From assembly GCA_003326205.1 (NCBI GenBank), contig LWTK01000074.1:124001-188000 (forward strand): DNA of 64,000 bases, given 5' to 3'. This stretch comes from Nostoc sp. ATCC 43529 (lineage in GTDB: Bacteria; Cyanobacteriota; Cyanobacteriia; Cyanobacteriales; Nostocaceae). The position numbers and the translations under genes were made by a program. Below the pieces are notes generated by a model. The model was not told the origin of the DNA. It ran no database searches and was given only the letters and a program-made list of their open reading frames with translations. The number at the start of each line of letters is the position of its first letter. Positions within the stretch are counted from its first letter, which is position 1. Positions 1-8,308 of the stretch are shown in pieces.

Positions 1-2816
1 TTATAACGCTCCTTAATTTCAATGAGTTTAAACAGGTCGGAAAGAACATCTCCGTCCATACTGTAAACTCCTTCAACCAGAATAAGAACTCGTTGATAAT
101 GTAGTCGTTTCTGTTCGAGAATCTCCTCCAGAGCCTGCAAATCATTATGAGGAAAGGGAATCATTGTTGCACCAGACAGCTTACTACCCATCACAGCACT
201 GTTGTGCATATACTTATCGTGTACGATCAAATCGTTAGAACCAACAATTGAACTAATAGCATATACATTAGTTGCATGTCCGTGACCAAATACTATGGCA
301 TCTTCGGTTCCCAACCAACTAGCAATTGTTTCTTCTAGTTCTTTGTGTAAAGGAGTTTCTCCGGAAACTATTCGGCTTGCACCAGAAGAAGTACCATATT
401 GTTCAATTGCTAACTGAGCTGCTTTAACAACATCAGGATCGCTAGAAAGACGCAGATAGTCGAAACTCGAAAAGTCAATGTATTCACTATTGTCAATTAA
501 CATAGTTGACTTGGCTGACTTCTGCTTGGCTCTGAAATAGGGATACTTCATCTCCCCAGATTCATAAATCGACAATCTCTCTCTTAGTTCCAAATATTCA
601 GGCAGTAAGTCAAATTGATAGTACTCTGATGGGATATCGACTAGGGAGCGGAATTTAACTGATGGTGCAGAATTGATATCTGTTATCTCCAGCCCCTCTG
701 CGAAACTAATTTTCTCTAGGGGAACAATCAGCTTATCAACATTATTTCCTAATCGAAGAACGATGTGTTGAGTTAATTCACGGATAGTTGGGTAAACAAA
801 AATAATTCCCTCGGCTAGGCGAAGCCCTGATAGTTTTTCTACTTCAGTGGCAAACTCAACTGCCTGCACTGAATCTAATCCATAGTCTACAAACAGAGAA
901 GTAGAGGAGATCGTCTGGAGAGCAACATTCACTTTACGAGCAATCCACACCTTCATCCAATTTTCTAAAAATGTTATTGGATCAGAACTGGATACTTCTG
1001 TCTGAGACTGAGTTGCAGATTGTTGGGGGATTTTGCTTAGTTGGGTTTTACCTTTGACAACCTCAAACTCATTATTCAAATATTTTTGCCTACAAGCCGA
1101 GCGCTGAATCTTGCCACTAGAAGTCTTAGGAATTGATAAAGGTCTGATAAGCAATACATCATAAATTTGTAGCTCGTACTCTTCTGCTACAGTTCGACGG
1201 ATACGTGTGCTTATTTCGTCTACATCAATTTTGCGGAGATGTTCTCGCTCTACCTCTTGGATTACAACTAACTGTTCTTCACCACCTATTCTTACTGTGA
1301 AAGCAGCTCCACTATTTGAGCGCAGTCTTGAATCGCTTTGTTGGACGGTAAGCTCAATATCTTGAGGATAATGATTGCGTCCTCGAATAATAATTAAGTC
1401 TTTAAGACGACCAGTGATAAACAGTTGCTCGTTTTTGATAAATCCCAAATCTCCCGTTCGCAAAAATGGCTCCTCACTCGTATCTGCTATTCTGGCCTGA
1501 AAAGTTCGTTTGCTTTCCTCCAGTTGTTTCCAATAACCTTGGGCTACATTCGGTCCTGATACCCAAATTTCTCCTATACCATCAGGTGGACATAAGGTTA
1601 AGGAATTGGGGTCTACAATGGCAATTTTTTGTCCCAACCAGGACTGACCGCAGCTTACAAGCGCTTGAATATCTTCTGTTTCGTCACTAGCAACGATCGC
1701 TCGGTCTCGTTCTAAAGCAGATTTATTGACTTTGCAAATAATCGGCGGCTCCGTCTTAAGTCCCCCAGTCACCAATAGCGTTGTCTCAGCCATACCATAG
1801 CAGGGATAAAACGCTTCTCGACGAAAGCCACAATCGGCAAAACTAGCGGTAAACTGCTCTATTGTTGATGCCCTGACGGGTTCGGCTCCGTTAAAAGCAA
1901 TTTCCCAGCTAGTCAAATCTAGACTAGCTCGCTGTTCGGGAGTAATTGCACGCAAGCATAAGTCATAGGCAAAGTTAGGACCACCGCTAGTAGTTGCTTT
2001 GTAGCGAGAAATCGCTTGCAACCAGCGGAAGGGTTTTTGTATAAAAGCCTCTGGTGACATTAAGATACATGGTATTCCTAAATATAAAGGCTGCAAGACA
2101 TTCCCAATCAGTCCCATGTCATGAAACAGAGGTAGCCAACCAACAAAAATAGTTTTCTCCGTATGCCCGAAAGCTACCTTAATCATTTGCTCGTTATAAA
2201 GAAGGTTTTCGTGGCTAACTGTCACTCCTTTTGGAGTTCCGGTAGAACCAGAAGTATATTGAAGTAAAGCTATTGTATGTCTATCCAAATTTGGCTTCTG
2301 CCAGTTTGAAGCTTGGCTACTAGCAACACTATCCGTAGCTAAGTAAGGCAATTGTGCCAATTCCGAATCTTTGAGAAAACGCTCCTGAATACTGTTCAGC
2401 AGAGATGTCACAGTCAGCACTATTGTCGCTTTAGCATCGATAACAATTGCTTCTAATCTAGACAATTTCTGGTTTCGTTTGGGGGGATAAGCGGGAACCG
2501 CAATCACCCCCGCATACAAACACCCAAAAAATGCCGCAATATACTCCAACCCAGAAGGATAAAGTAGCAATGCCCTCTCTCCAACTGAAACATGAGCTTG
2601 TAAAGAAGCTGCGATCGCTCTTGCACGTAGGTTTAATTCTGCATAGGTAAGATGAACCTCTTCTGTTTCACCATCGATAAGGAAAGTAAATGCGGGTTCA
2701 TAAGGCTGTTGTACAGATCGCAATTGCAGTAGTTCAAGCAAAGTTTCAAATGGTAAGTCTACTTTATTTGACAAGGAATTTTTCCCTTCAAGTATGTGAG
2801 AAGCGTTAGTGTACAT
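1..2816 (-). CDS. FAAL - acyl carrier protein - alpha-oxoamine synthase megaenzyme (3' end outside window)
   Basis: Translating the minus strand from the ATG at 2816 gives 938 codons open to the window edge. Residues about 20-590 are a fatty-acyl-AMP ligase: the AMP-binding loop YTSGSTGTPKG is at 187-197, YGMAE at 340-344, and RTGDLG and GRLKDLIIIRG follow. Residues about 610-690 are a carrier protein with the phosphopantetheine serine in DYGLDSVQA (Ser649). From about 735 onward it resembles PLP-dependent alpha-oxoamine synthases (KAPA synthase/serine palmitoyltransferase family: DFSSFDYLRLSS, GASRIVSGE, EGVYSMDGD). The PLP lysine lies beyond the edge. From family knowledge, FAAL loads a fatty acid onto the ACP and the last domain would condense it with an amino acid to give an alpha-amino ketone; the amino acid is unknown. 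It follows an APS kinase gene on the same strand. No convincing Shine-Dalgarno is seen, so the start is tentative. Confidence 0.88.
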   Translation of the reverse strand, partial: MYTNASHILEGKNSLSNKVDLPFETLLELLQLRSVQQPYEPAFTFLIDGETEEVHLTYAELNLRARAIAASLQAHVSVGERALLLYPSGLEYIAAFFGCLYAGVIAVPAYPPKRNQKLSRLEAIVIDAKATIVLTVTSLLNSIQERFLKDSELAQLPYLATDSVASSQASNWQKPNLDRHTIALLQYTSGSTGTPKGVTVSHENLLYNEQMIKVAFGHTEKTIFVGWLPLFHDMGLIGNVLQPLYLGIPCILMSPEAFIQKPFRWLQAISRYKATTSGGPNFAYDLCLRAITPEQRASLDLTSWEIAFNGAEPVRASTIEQFTASFADCGFRREAFYPCYGMAETTLLVTGGLKTEPPIICKVNKSALERDRAIVASDETEDIQALVSCGQSWLGQKIAIVDPNSLTLCPPDGIGEIWVSGPNVAQGYWKQLEESKRTFQARIADTSEEPFLRTGDLGFIKNEQLFITGRLKDLIIIRGRNHYPQDIELTVQQSDSRLRSNSGAAFTVRIGGEEQLVVIQEVEREHLRKIDVDEISTRIRRTVAEEYELQIYDVLLIRPLSIPKTSSGKIQRSACRQKYLNNEFEVVKGKTQLSKIPQQSATQSQTEVSSSDPITFLENWMKVWIARKVNVALQTISSTSLFVDYGLDSVQAVEFATEVEKLSGLRLAEGIIFVYPTIRELTQHIVLRLGNNVDKLIVPLEKISFAEGLEITDINSAPSVKFRSLVDIPSEYYQFDLLPEYLELRERLSIYESGEMKYPYFRAKQKSAKSTMLIDNSEYIDFSSFDYLRLSSDPDVVKAAQLAIEQYGTSSGASRIVSGETPLHKELEETIASWLGTEDAIVFGHGHATNVYAISSIVGSNDLIVHDKYMHNSAVMGSKLSGATMIPFPHNDLQALEEILEQKRLHYQRVLILVEGVYSMDGDVLSDLFKLIEIKERY

Positions 2817-2917
2817 AGTGAAATAAGAGAAATTGTTGAGTTGAAGTTAAAACAGAAGCAGTAAATCCAAAATTTTTCGGTAGTCTCAAGATGTAATGAT
2901 GGAGAAGTAGAGTTTCT

Positions 2918-3370
2918 TTGTGTTCTCTTCGTATGCCTGCCTGCCCCATTTGTGCATCTTCCCAAACGGTCAAGAATAGCTGCATCCACAACGGTAAACA
3001 ACGGTTCAAATGCCATGACTGCAGACGACAGTTCGTCGAACAAACGACTAAAAAAGTTATCGACCAAGCCACACGGGAACTGATTGACCGATTGCTCCTG
3101 GAACGCATTTCTCTGGCTGGAATCTCTCGTGCAGCACAGGTTTCTGAACAATGGCTGCAAATCTACATCAATGAGAAATATGCTCTGGTGCCCCGAACCT
3201 TGCAGGTAGCAGCCAAAAAAAGGGGAGACTAACGATCCAATGTGATGCGGCTAGTCCGAAAAACCTTGTCCTTTTCCAAATCCTTGGAGAATCACATTTA
3301 CCATTTAGTATTTCATCCATTATTACAATGCATTATTACTTGTGTAGCGCTGCCAATTTTTCTAAGTTGA
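2918..3370 (+). pseudogene. IS1-family transposase remnant, internally deleted
   Basis: A short reading frame (probable ATG at 2933) begins MPACPICASS and continues with a zinc-binding CxxC...CxxC segment and a helix-turn-helix-like stretch, as in the InsA part of IS1-family transposases. It stops at 3230. About 15 bases later, in another frame, RKTLSFSKSLENH appears, which resembles the extreme C-terminus of the same transposase family. The whole catalytic DDE centre is therefore missing. The remnant sits between the APS kinase and FAAL genes in antisense orientation. I could not define terminal inverted repeats or a target duplication. Confidence 0.72.
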
Positions 3371-3387
3371 CGCTTGTAGTGAAAATT

Positions 3388-3963
3388 TCAACTTACGCAG
3401 CTAGAACTGTACTCTAATTGAGGCTTGGGAGTAATGTAATCTTGCGACTCTAATTCTGTGATTACCTTACGAATGCTTTCCTCAATAGTTTCCTCTGATG
3501 TGTAGCAAACAATGTCAGGATATAAAGGTTCTTCGTAAGGATCATCAATACCTGTAAAAGATTTGATTTTTCCATCTCGTGCCATGGCATAAAGTCCTTT
3601 GACATCTCTAGCTTCACAAACAGGAAGTGGTGCATTTACATAAATCTCAATAAAATTGTGGGTTGTCTGCCGCAGTTCTTCTCTTATTCCCCGATAAGGG
3701 CTAATCGCTGCGACAATAACTACTATTCCATTTCGGCTAAGTAGATTTGCAACAAATCCAATCCGACGGATATTAATTTCTCGGTCTTCTTTACTGAAAG
3801 TTAAACCCTTTGACAAGTTGGTTCTAACTACATCACCATCCAGAACTTCCACTAAGCAATCACGCTTCTTAATTTCTTCCTCTAGTCTTTTGGCAAGCGT
3901 GCTTTTACCTGCACCACTAAGTCCGGTTAACCAAAGTATTAAACCTTTTCTTTTTCTTTCCAT
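3388..3963 (-). CDS. cysC: adenylylsulfate (APS) kinase
   Basis: This is a 191-residue protein with the P-loop GLSGAGKST at residues 14-22, followed by the conserved DGDVVR and the ISPYR and DPYEEP motifs of APS kinases. It phosphorylates adenylyl sulfate to PAPS, the donor for sulfotransferases and an entry to sulfate reduction. The length is normal apart from a short, poorly conserved tail rich in Ser and Cys. It lies directly upstream of the FAAL-ACP-oxoamine synthase gene on the same strand, separated only by the IS1 remnant. The two may once have formed an operon, which would suggest a sulfated or sulfonated product; that link is inference. The enzyme assignment itself is firm. Confidence 0.9.
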   Translation of the reverse strand: MERKRKGLILWLTGLSGAGKSTLAKRLEEEIKKRDCLVEVLDGDVVRTNLSKGLTFSKEDREINIRRIGFVANLLSRNGIVVIVAAISPYRGIREELRQTTHNFIEIYVNAPLPVCEARDVKGLYAMARDGKIKSFTGIDDPYEEPLYPDIVCYTSEETIEESIRKVITELESQDYITPKPQLEYSSSCVS

Positions 3964-5062
3964 AAGTTATTCAGGAAAATTGATTGTTTGAGAAGCTACT
4001 TGTAAACATTCTTGACAGACTATGGTTTTGAAGAAGAATGCAGAATTCAGAAATCAACAATTTGTCAACAAGTAATAGTGCTGAAAAATTTGGCGTAAAT
4101 GAGGATAAAAACACAATTTTTTGGTTTGCGATGCGTAGTGCTATGCCTCATCTCAAAAAGTATCACTCATTTTTGTCTTCAAAACATGAATTCGCTCTTG
4201 TACAGGCAACAATTTATAACCTTTACCTAAACAACAATACTGATTCTTTTAACCATCAGGTATATGGTTGTTTACTACAAAAATAGTAAATCAAAAATAT
4301 TTGCATAATCCTAACGTATTACAAATGTATTGAAAAATACATATTGGCGGCACTTATGCAACGTCAGTTGAACAATTGGAGATTAAAGTTAATATTTATA
4401 CTGATTATGCTTTTTTTGCTTGTCATATTTGACAAATTTATTGAAAACCGCTATTTTATGCGGCTTAGTAACAACATTGGTTATCGTCAAATTATCAGAA
4501 TAATAAATATGAAATTAAAATGCTCGTACTTATGATATGTCTAAAAAAATTAAAGTCTCAAAAGTTGAATCCGATGTTCAAGGACTAGGTGTTGCATAAT
4601 TGAAGTATGAATTACGCGATCGCCTCAAGCTTGCGCGCGCGCAGCGCCACGGAACCGTACTTGAAATAATATATTTTGGACTTTGGACAAAAAAAATTAT
4701 GTTTGTATAAGTTTGTAGTAAAATATCACTAAAGAGTTTACATTAATTAATATTAAATTTTTGATTTAGATATTGATAAAAATATAGTACTCAGGACTTA
4801 ATCCAGTAAGCAATTTTATATTTATTTCGATAGATGAGAAAGTTATAATTAAAACAGTATTTTATTAATTAATGCAACGACAGTCTTGATTATACGATTA
4901 GATAATAGAAATGCGCCAAAAAGAAAGATGTTGCAAGCTTTCATCTGAAAGTTAATTTGACGCAGCCTTAAAAAAAGGCATTAGGGATTGGCTAGTCATA
5001 ATTAATAATCTAAATAAAGAGAGCATCTTAATAATTTATTTGCAGAGCATAACATCAAAAAA
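3964..5062. other. AT-rich gap with two doubtful short ORFs
   Basis: About 1.1 kb without a gene I can support. Two plus-strand frames exist: 4038-4286 (82 codons, begins MQNSEINN) and 4344-4535 (63 codons, one hydrophobic segment, starts with TTG unless the ATG at 4356 is used). Neither resembles a family I know, and both have the base composition of the surrounding AT-rich DNA. They are more likely chance frames, but a small membrane peptide from the second cannot be excluded. Confidence 0.4.
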
Positions 5063-5260
5063 TACATCTGTTGGTATTACACACCAATGGCGATCGCTTT
5101 TACCGGCCACTTACAACCCCAAGCTGTAGTGTACGATTGCATGGATGAGTTATCTGCATTCAAAGGAGCATCACCTACCTTAAAAAATTACGAAGCTGAA
5201 CTATTCCAGCGTGCAGACTTAGTATTTACAGGAGGGCAAAGTCTTTACGTTCGCCCGTGC
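5060..5260 (+). pseudogene. glycosyltransferase fragment
   Basis: The frame through ATG 5087 reads KYICWYYTPMAIAFTGHL and then a stretch beginning VVYDCMDELSAF and ending ADLVFTGGQSLY. This is typical of the N-terminal domain of a group of cyanobacterial sugar transferases. Family members are several hundred residues long; here about 60 codons remain, with neither the true N-terminus nor the catalytic C-terminal domain. Homology ends abruptly near 5250, where the frame runs into unrelated sequence and a stop at 5276. It is a remnant and cannot be functional. Confidence 0.7.
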
Positions 5261-5261
5261 T

Positions 5262-5704
5262 TTGTTAGGGGACTGTAAAGGGATCGCTCTTTCGATGCAG
5301 GCAATCTGCGAAGTCAACCCCAACGCGTTGCTAGTACAAACAGAGGATTTAGCGAAAATTTATAGTACACCAAAGCTAGCTTATCAAGCAGGATATTACG
5401 AACCAGGCGTATTCGATTTGCGCTCTCCACGTCCCAGACAGACAGCGATCGCCAAGATGGTGCGAGATTTAGCCACTGGGCATAAACCCAATCATCCACT
5501 AGTTGACATACCAGGATGGTGGCATCGACAACAGCGCCTATTATACCCAGCCGTTATTTGCCATCGGGGCACAGGGGAATCTAAATCTATGAACTTGGCT
5601 TGATTGCCACCCGTCCAGCTTACAGCGTTCTTGGTAGCGATCGCGGTGAATTAATGCCACATCTTGACAGTGCAATTTCTCGCTACTTAGAAGAAAGAGG
5701 TTAA
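5262..5704 (+). pseudogene. collapsed GH1/RmlD-type fusion gene (three collinear fragments)
   Basis: Three pieces of what looks like one long gene occur in order. The first reads ALSMQAICEVNPNA...LVQTEDL...YSTPKLAYQA, like a family-1 glycoside hydrolase-type domain. It is joined directly to a segment starting YYEPGVFDLRSPRPR and ending VDIPGWWHR, the junction region of the cyanobacterial GH1-like/dTDP-4-dehydrorhamnose-reductase fusion as I remember it. After a stop at 5601-5603, a second frame from 5591 gives RPAYSVLGSDRGELMPHL to a stop at 5704, matching the C-terminus of the reductase part. The intact protein would be far longer, so at least two internal deletions have occurred. Both this and the upstream glycosyltransferase remnant suggest a decayed polysaccharide locus. 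Confidence 0.68.
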
Positions 5705-5936
5705 GTAAAAGGCAGGAAGCAGCAGTGGAAAGAAGATCGCAAAGTTATCGTTCGCTCCAATACTCATCTTTAGCCAGAAGCAAGCTACTTAATTGAGAAA
5801 GTAACATTTCATTTGAGTTTGCAAGGGGAGCATGTGTAGCTTTATTTTTTCAAATAAGTGTTACCCAGAAAATGAGGAAACTTGTTTAGTATTAATAATT
5901 GCATCCCCCTATGGGTGTGATTTATTGGAGGGCTAA

Positions 5937-7208
5937 ATGTACTCAAAATATAACTTTCAATACTTTCAAGGAAGTTGTCTTTCAGATCTGTTTGCTGAAG
6001 ATATCACAGATGCATCTTATGGGTTTATCCTAAATTACCCTGCAACTGCCTGCTGGGCTGCTTATCCCAACCAGAAAAAATATTTTATTCAAGATGGCAG
6101 TAGTGAAGCCAGCAAAACCTCCTTCGACAAAATTTGTCAGAAGGAACCTTGGAAAAATTTGGCTGTGTTAGGCGATCGCATTCCTGGAATTACAATTATT
6201 CCACCATCGAAGTCGCTAATTGATTATTGGAAAGAGCATTTGGATTTTAAGCATTTTAATATTGAAATGATGGATTGCTCCACTTATTTGGATGACCTCA
6301 GCCAAAGCGATGGCTTTAACAAACTCATCACCCTATTTCCCTTCGATCGCCTCAAAACAGAAAAACACGCTATTGAACCAGACACTCATTATCACTTACT
6401 CAGCAAAGCAACTTTAGGCGAATTGGGAGTACAATGTCCAAAATACAAAACTTACAATCTGCACACCTATAGTTTAGAAGACATTGAGTTACCAGAATTC
6501 CCTTACTTGATTAAAACATCCCACGGACTTTCAGGAGAAGGCACATATATTATAAAAAGCCCCAGCGATTTGAATTACTGCTTTGAAGAAATTAGGAAAT
6601 ATCTCAAGCTTAAGTCGCTAGATACGATTATTGTCTCAGAGTTCGTCAAGAATGAGGTGCAGAATTACTGCGTACAGTTTTATGTCAACAAGATGGGAGA
6701 CATAACCCTTATCGGTACTACAAGACAACTCGTCACTTCAGAAGGCAACTATTTAGGGGGATTAATTGACTACCGCAACACTGACATGAGTAAGTTCTTT
6801 GAGATGATTGCCGCCATTGGCCAATATGCTCACAAACAAGGTTATTTTGGCGTCATCGGGTTCGATGTGCTTGAAGATCGAGACGGACAGTTATATGCGA
6901 TCGATGCCAATTTCCGAGTTAATGGATCGACTCCCCTATGTTTGCAGCGTCATACCTTACTAGGACTTGGAAAGGAAGTAGCTAAATATTCCAGTGATTA
7001 CCGCATGGAAGGAACATTAGATTCGATTTTAGTAACCTTAAAACCAGAATTAGAGCGCAAAGACTTGATTATCCTGTCGGCTTTAGAGAAAGCCAAATAC
7101 GGAAAAATCTATACCGACATTTATGCGATCGCTACTGGAGAATCTCTCGAAGAAATGCAGTATATCGAACGGAAATTAGAGGAGAAGGGATTACAATGCT
7201 TTGCTTAA
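5937..7208 (+). CDS. ATP-grasp ligase of unknown substrate
   Basis: This 423-residue protein is preceded by a good Shine-Dalgarno (GGAGGG, six bases before ATG). The central and C-terminal parts show an ATP-grasp fold: a lysine/glycine-rich nucleotide-binding strand and loop (LIKTSHGLSGEGTYII), a glutamate-containing hinge (IIVSEFVKNEVQNYCVQF) and the metal-binding end FGVIGFDVLEDRDG followed by AIDANFRVNGSTP. ATP-grasp enzymes join a carboxylate to an amine or thiol through an acyl phosphate. The N-terminal 130 residues match no domain I know. No tailoring partner is adjacent; the nearest biosynthetic genes are the decayed sugar genes upstream and the FAAL/APS kinase pair. It could make a dipeptide-like or amino-sugar conjugate, but the substrate cannot be read from sequence. 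Confidence 0.72.
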   Translation: MYSKYNFQYFQGSCLSDLFAEDITDASYGFILNYPATACWAAYPNQKKYFIQDGSSEASKTSFDKICQKEPWKNLAVLGDRIPGITIIPPSKSLIDYWKEHLDFKHFNIEMMDCSTYLDDLSQSDGFNKLITLFPFDRLKTEKHAIEPDTHYHLLSKATLGELGVQCPKYKTYNLHTYSLEDIELPEFPYLIKTSHGLSGEGTYIIKSPSDLNYCFEEIRKYLKLKSLDTIIVSEFVKNEVQNYCVQFYVNKMGDITLIGTTRQLVTSEGNYLGGLIDYRNTDMSKFFEMIAAIGQYAHKQGYFGVIGFDVLEDRDGQLYAIDANFRVNGSTPLCLQRHTLLGLGKEVAKYSSDYRMEGTLDSILVTLKPELERKDLIILSALEKAKYGKIYTDIYAIATGESLEEMQYIERKLEEKGLQCFA

Positions 7209-7294
7209 ACAGCACCATTGTTAATATCTGGCGTTAGAAACTTTGATTTCTCCCAGAAACTCTTTTTTTTAGTTAAATGCTAAGGAGATTAACT

Positions 7295-7414
7295 TATAGC
7301 AATCCTATTTCATTTGTGAAATATAGAGTACATTTGTACCTTCTTTTTGACTGTTGCCTGTTGCCCATTCCGTACCTTCATGAGTAATTTTGCAACTCAT
7401 TTAGGATTGCTATA
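7295..7414. repeat. MITE-like inverted-repeat element, 120 bp
   Basis: Perfect 12-bp terminal inverted repeats, tatagcaatcct and aggattgctata, enclose about 96 bp with no coding potential. Size and layout fit a non-autonomous miniature element. It lies in the gap after the ATP-grasp gene. The rest of 7209-7655 shows no gene. Confidence 0.6.
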
Positions 7415-7655
7415 TTCAATCATCAAAGTGGAGTTTAAAAAGCAGAACTATGCTTCTGTTTGCTACATCAATAAGGCGATTAAAATTGAGTGATAAGTTA
7501 AGTATAAGCATTTATTCTAAAATAAAAACATAGATGCAGGTAGATTTAATCCTAAAAATATACACTTCCTTGTATAGATGTAAAGTCTCAAGATTTTATA
7601 AAGAATACAATATATAATTTCACTTCATTTCAATGCATTTAATAATGGGGGAGAC

Positions 7656-7868
7656 ATGAAATTCCAAATAGAGTGTAATACGGCCAAAAATAGCCAAATA
7701 TGTTTAATTTGCCAGCAAAAGTTTATGGCAAAGGAAGCTAGATTAATTATATGCAATGACCAAGGAGAAGGCTATGGAGATCTATGCTACCAATGTATAG
7801 GTAAGGGTGGTAATTGGGTTCAATTACAACTCCAAAAATTCAGCCAGAAAATACTAGCTTTAAGCTGA
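7656..7868 (+). CDS. small zinc-ribbon-like protein
   Basis: A 70-residue product with two CxxC pairs (CLIC at residues 17-20 and CYQC at 44-47), the pattern of a small zinc ribbon. It is preceded by a purine-rich GGGGGAGAC just before the ATG, a plausible ribosome site. The gene stands alone in AT-rich sequence. I recognise no specific family, and a role in nucleic acid or protein binding is only a possibility. Confidence 0.6.
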   Translation: MKFQIECNTAKNSQICLICQQKFMAKEARLIICNDQGEGYGDLCYQCIGKGGNWVQLQLQKFSQKILALS

Positions 7869-7924
7869 TTGATAGGAGATTAAAATTTTCAATAAATCGG
7901 CAATTATCAATAATTAAAGGATTA

Positions 7925-7970
7925 TAGCAAGCGGCTTTAGCCCTATTTTAACGGCTAAAGCTGCTTGCTA
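7925..7970. repeat. palindromic repeat (18-bp arms)
   Basis: Arms tagcaagcggctttagcc and ggctaaagctgcttgcta pair with one G-T mismatch around a 10-base loop. This could act as a bidirectional terminator or be a mobile palindrome. The remaining DNA to 8308 (including a minus-strand frame at 7972-8277) holds only repeat-like sequence with loosely matching ends (accaatttgc / aattggta). I see no gene there. Confidence 0.5.
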
Positions 7971-8308
7971 CCTACGAGAAAATTTTATCAATCTTACGTT
8001 GTATAGTACCAATTTGCAAAAAGAATGCGACAAATACATTGGGTAGGGTAGCACCGCTGTGTGTCCCTACAGATCGTCGATGTGTTACAAAAATTGTTTT
8101 AATTGGTATAACATATAAAACTCTATTGCCCAGTGATACCAGCAACTGCACCTGCCATCGCAAAATAACTTGATGTAGAGTGCAACGGTTTTCTTGGCTA
8201 CACTGCTTGTTGAAAGCCTTGATTTTTCTTGCGGCTTTGTTAGTTCTAACAATTCCGGATTTAAAATTTTGGTTCAAAATGATGTGTAGAAAGCCAAACT
8301 AAATCATA

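Noticed and set aside
2759-3160. Minus-strand frames (133 and 100 codons) upstream of the FAAL gene
   Set aside because: They are antisense to the IS1 remnant and in a different frame from the FAAL start; no family similarity.
7972-8277. Minus-strand frame of 101 codons
   Set aside because: Runs through a repeat-like segment with matching ends and has no ribosome site or recognisable sequence.
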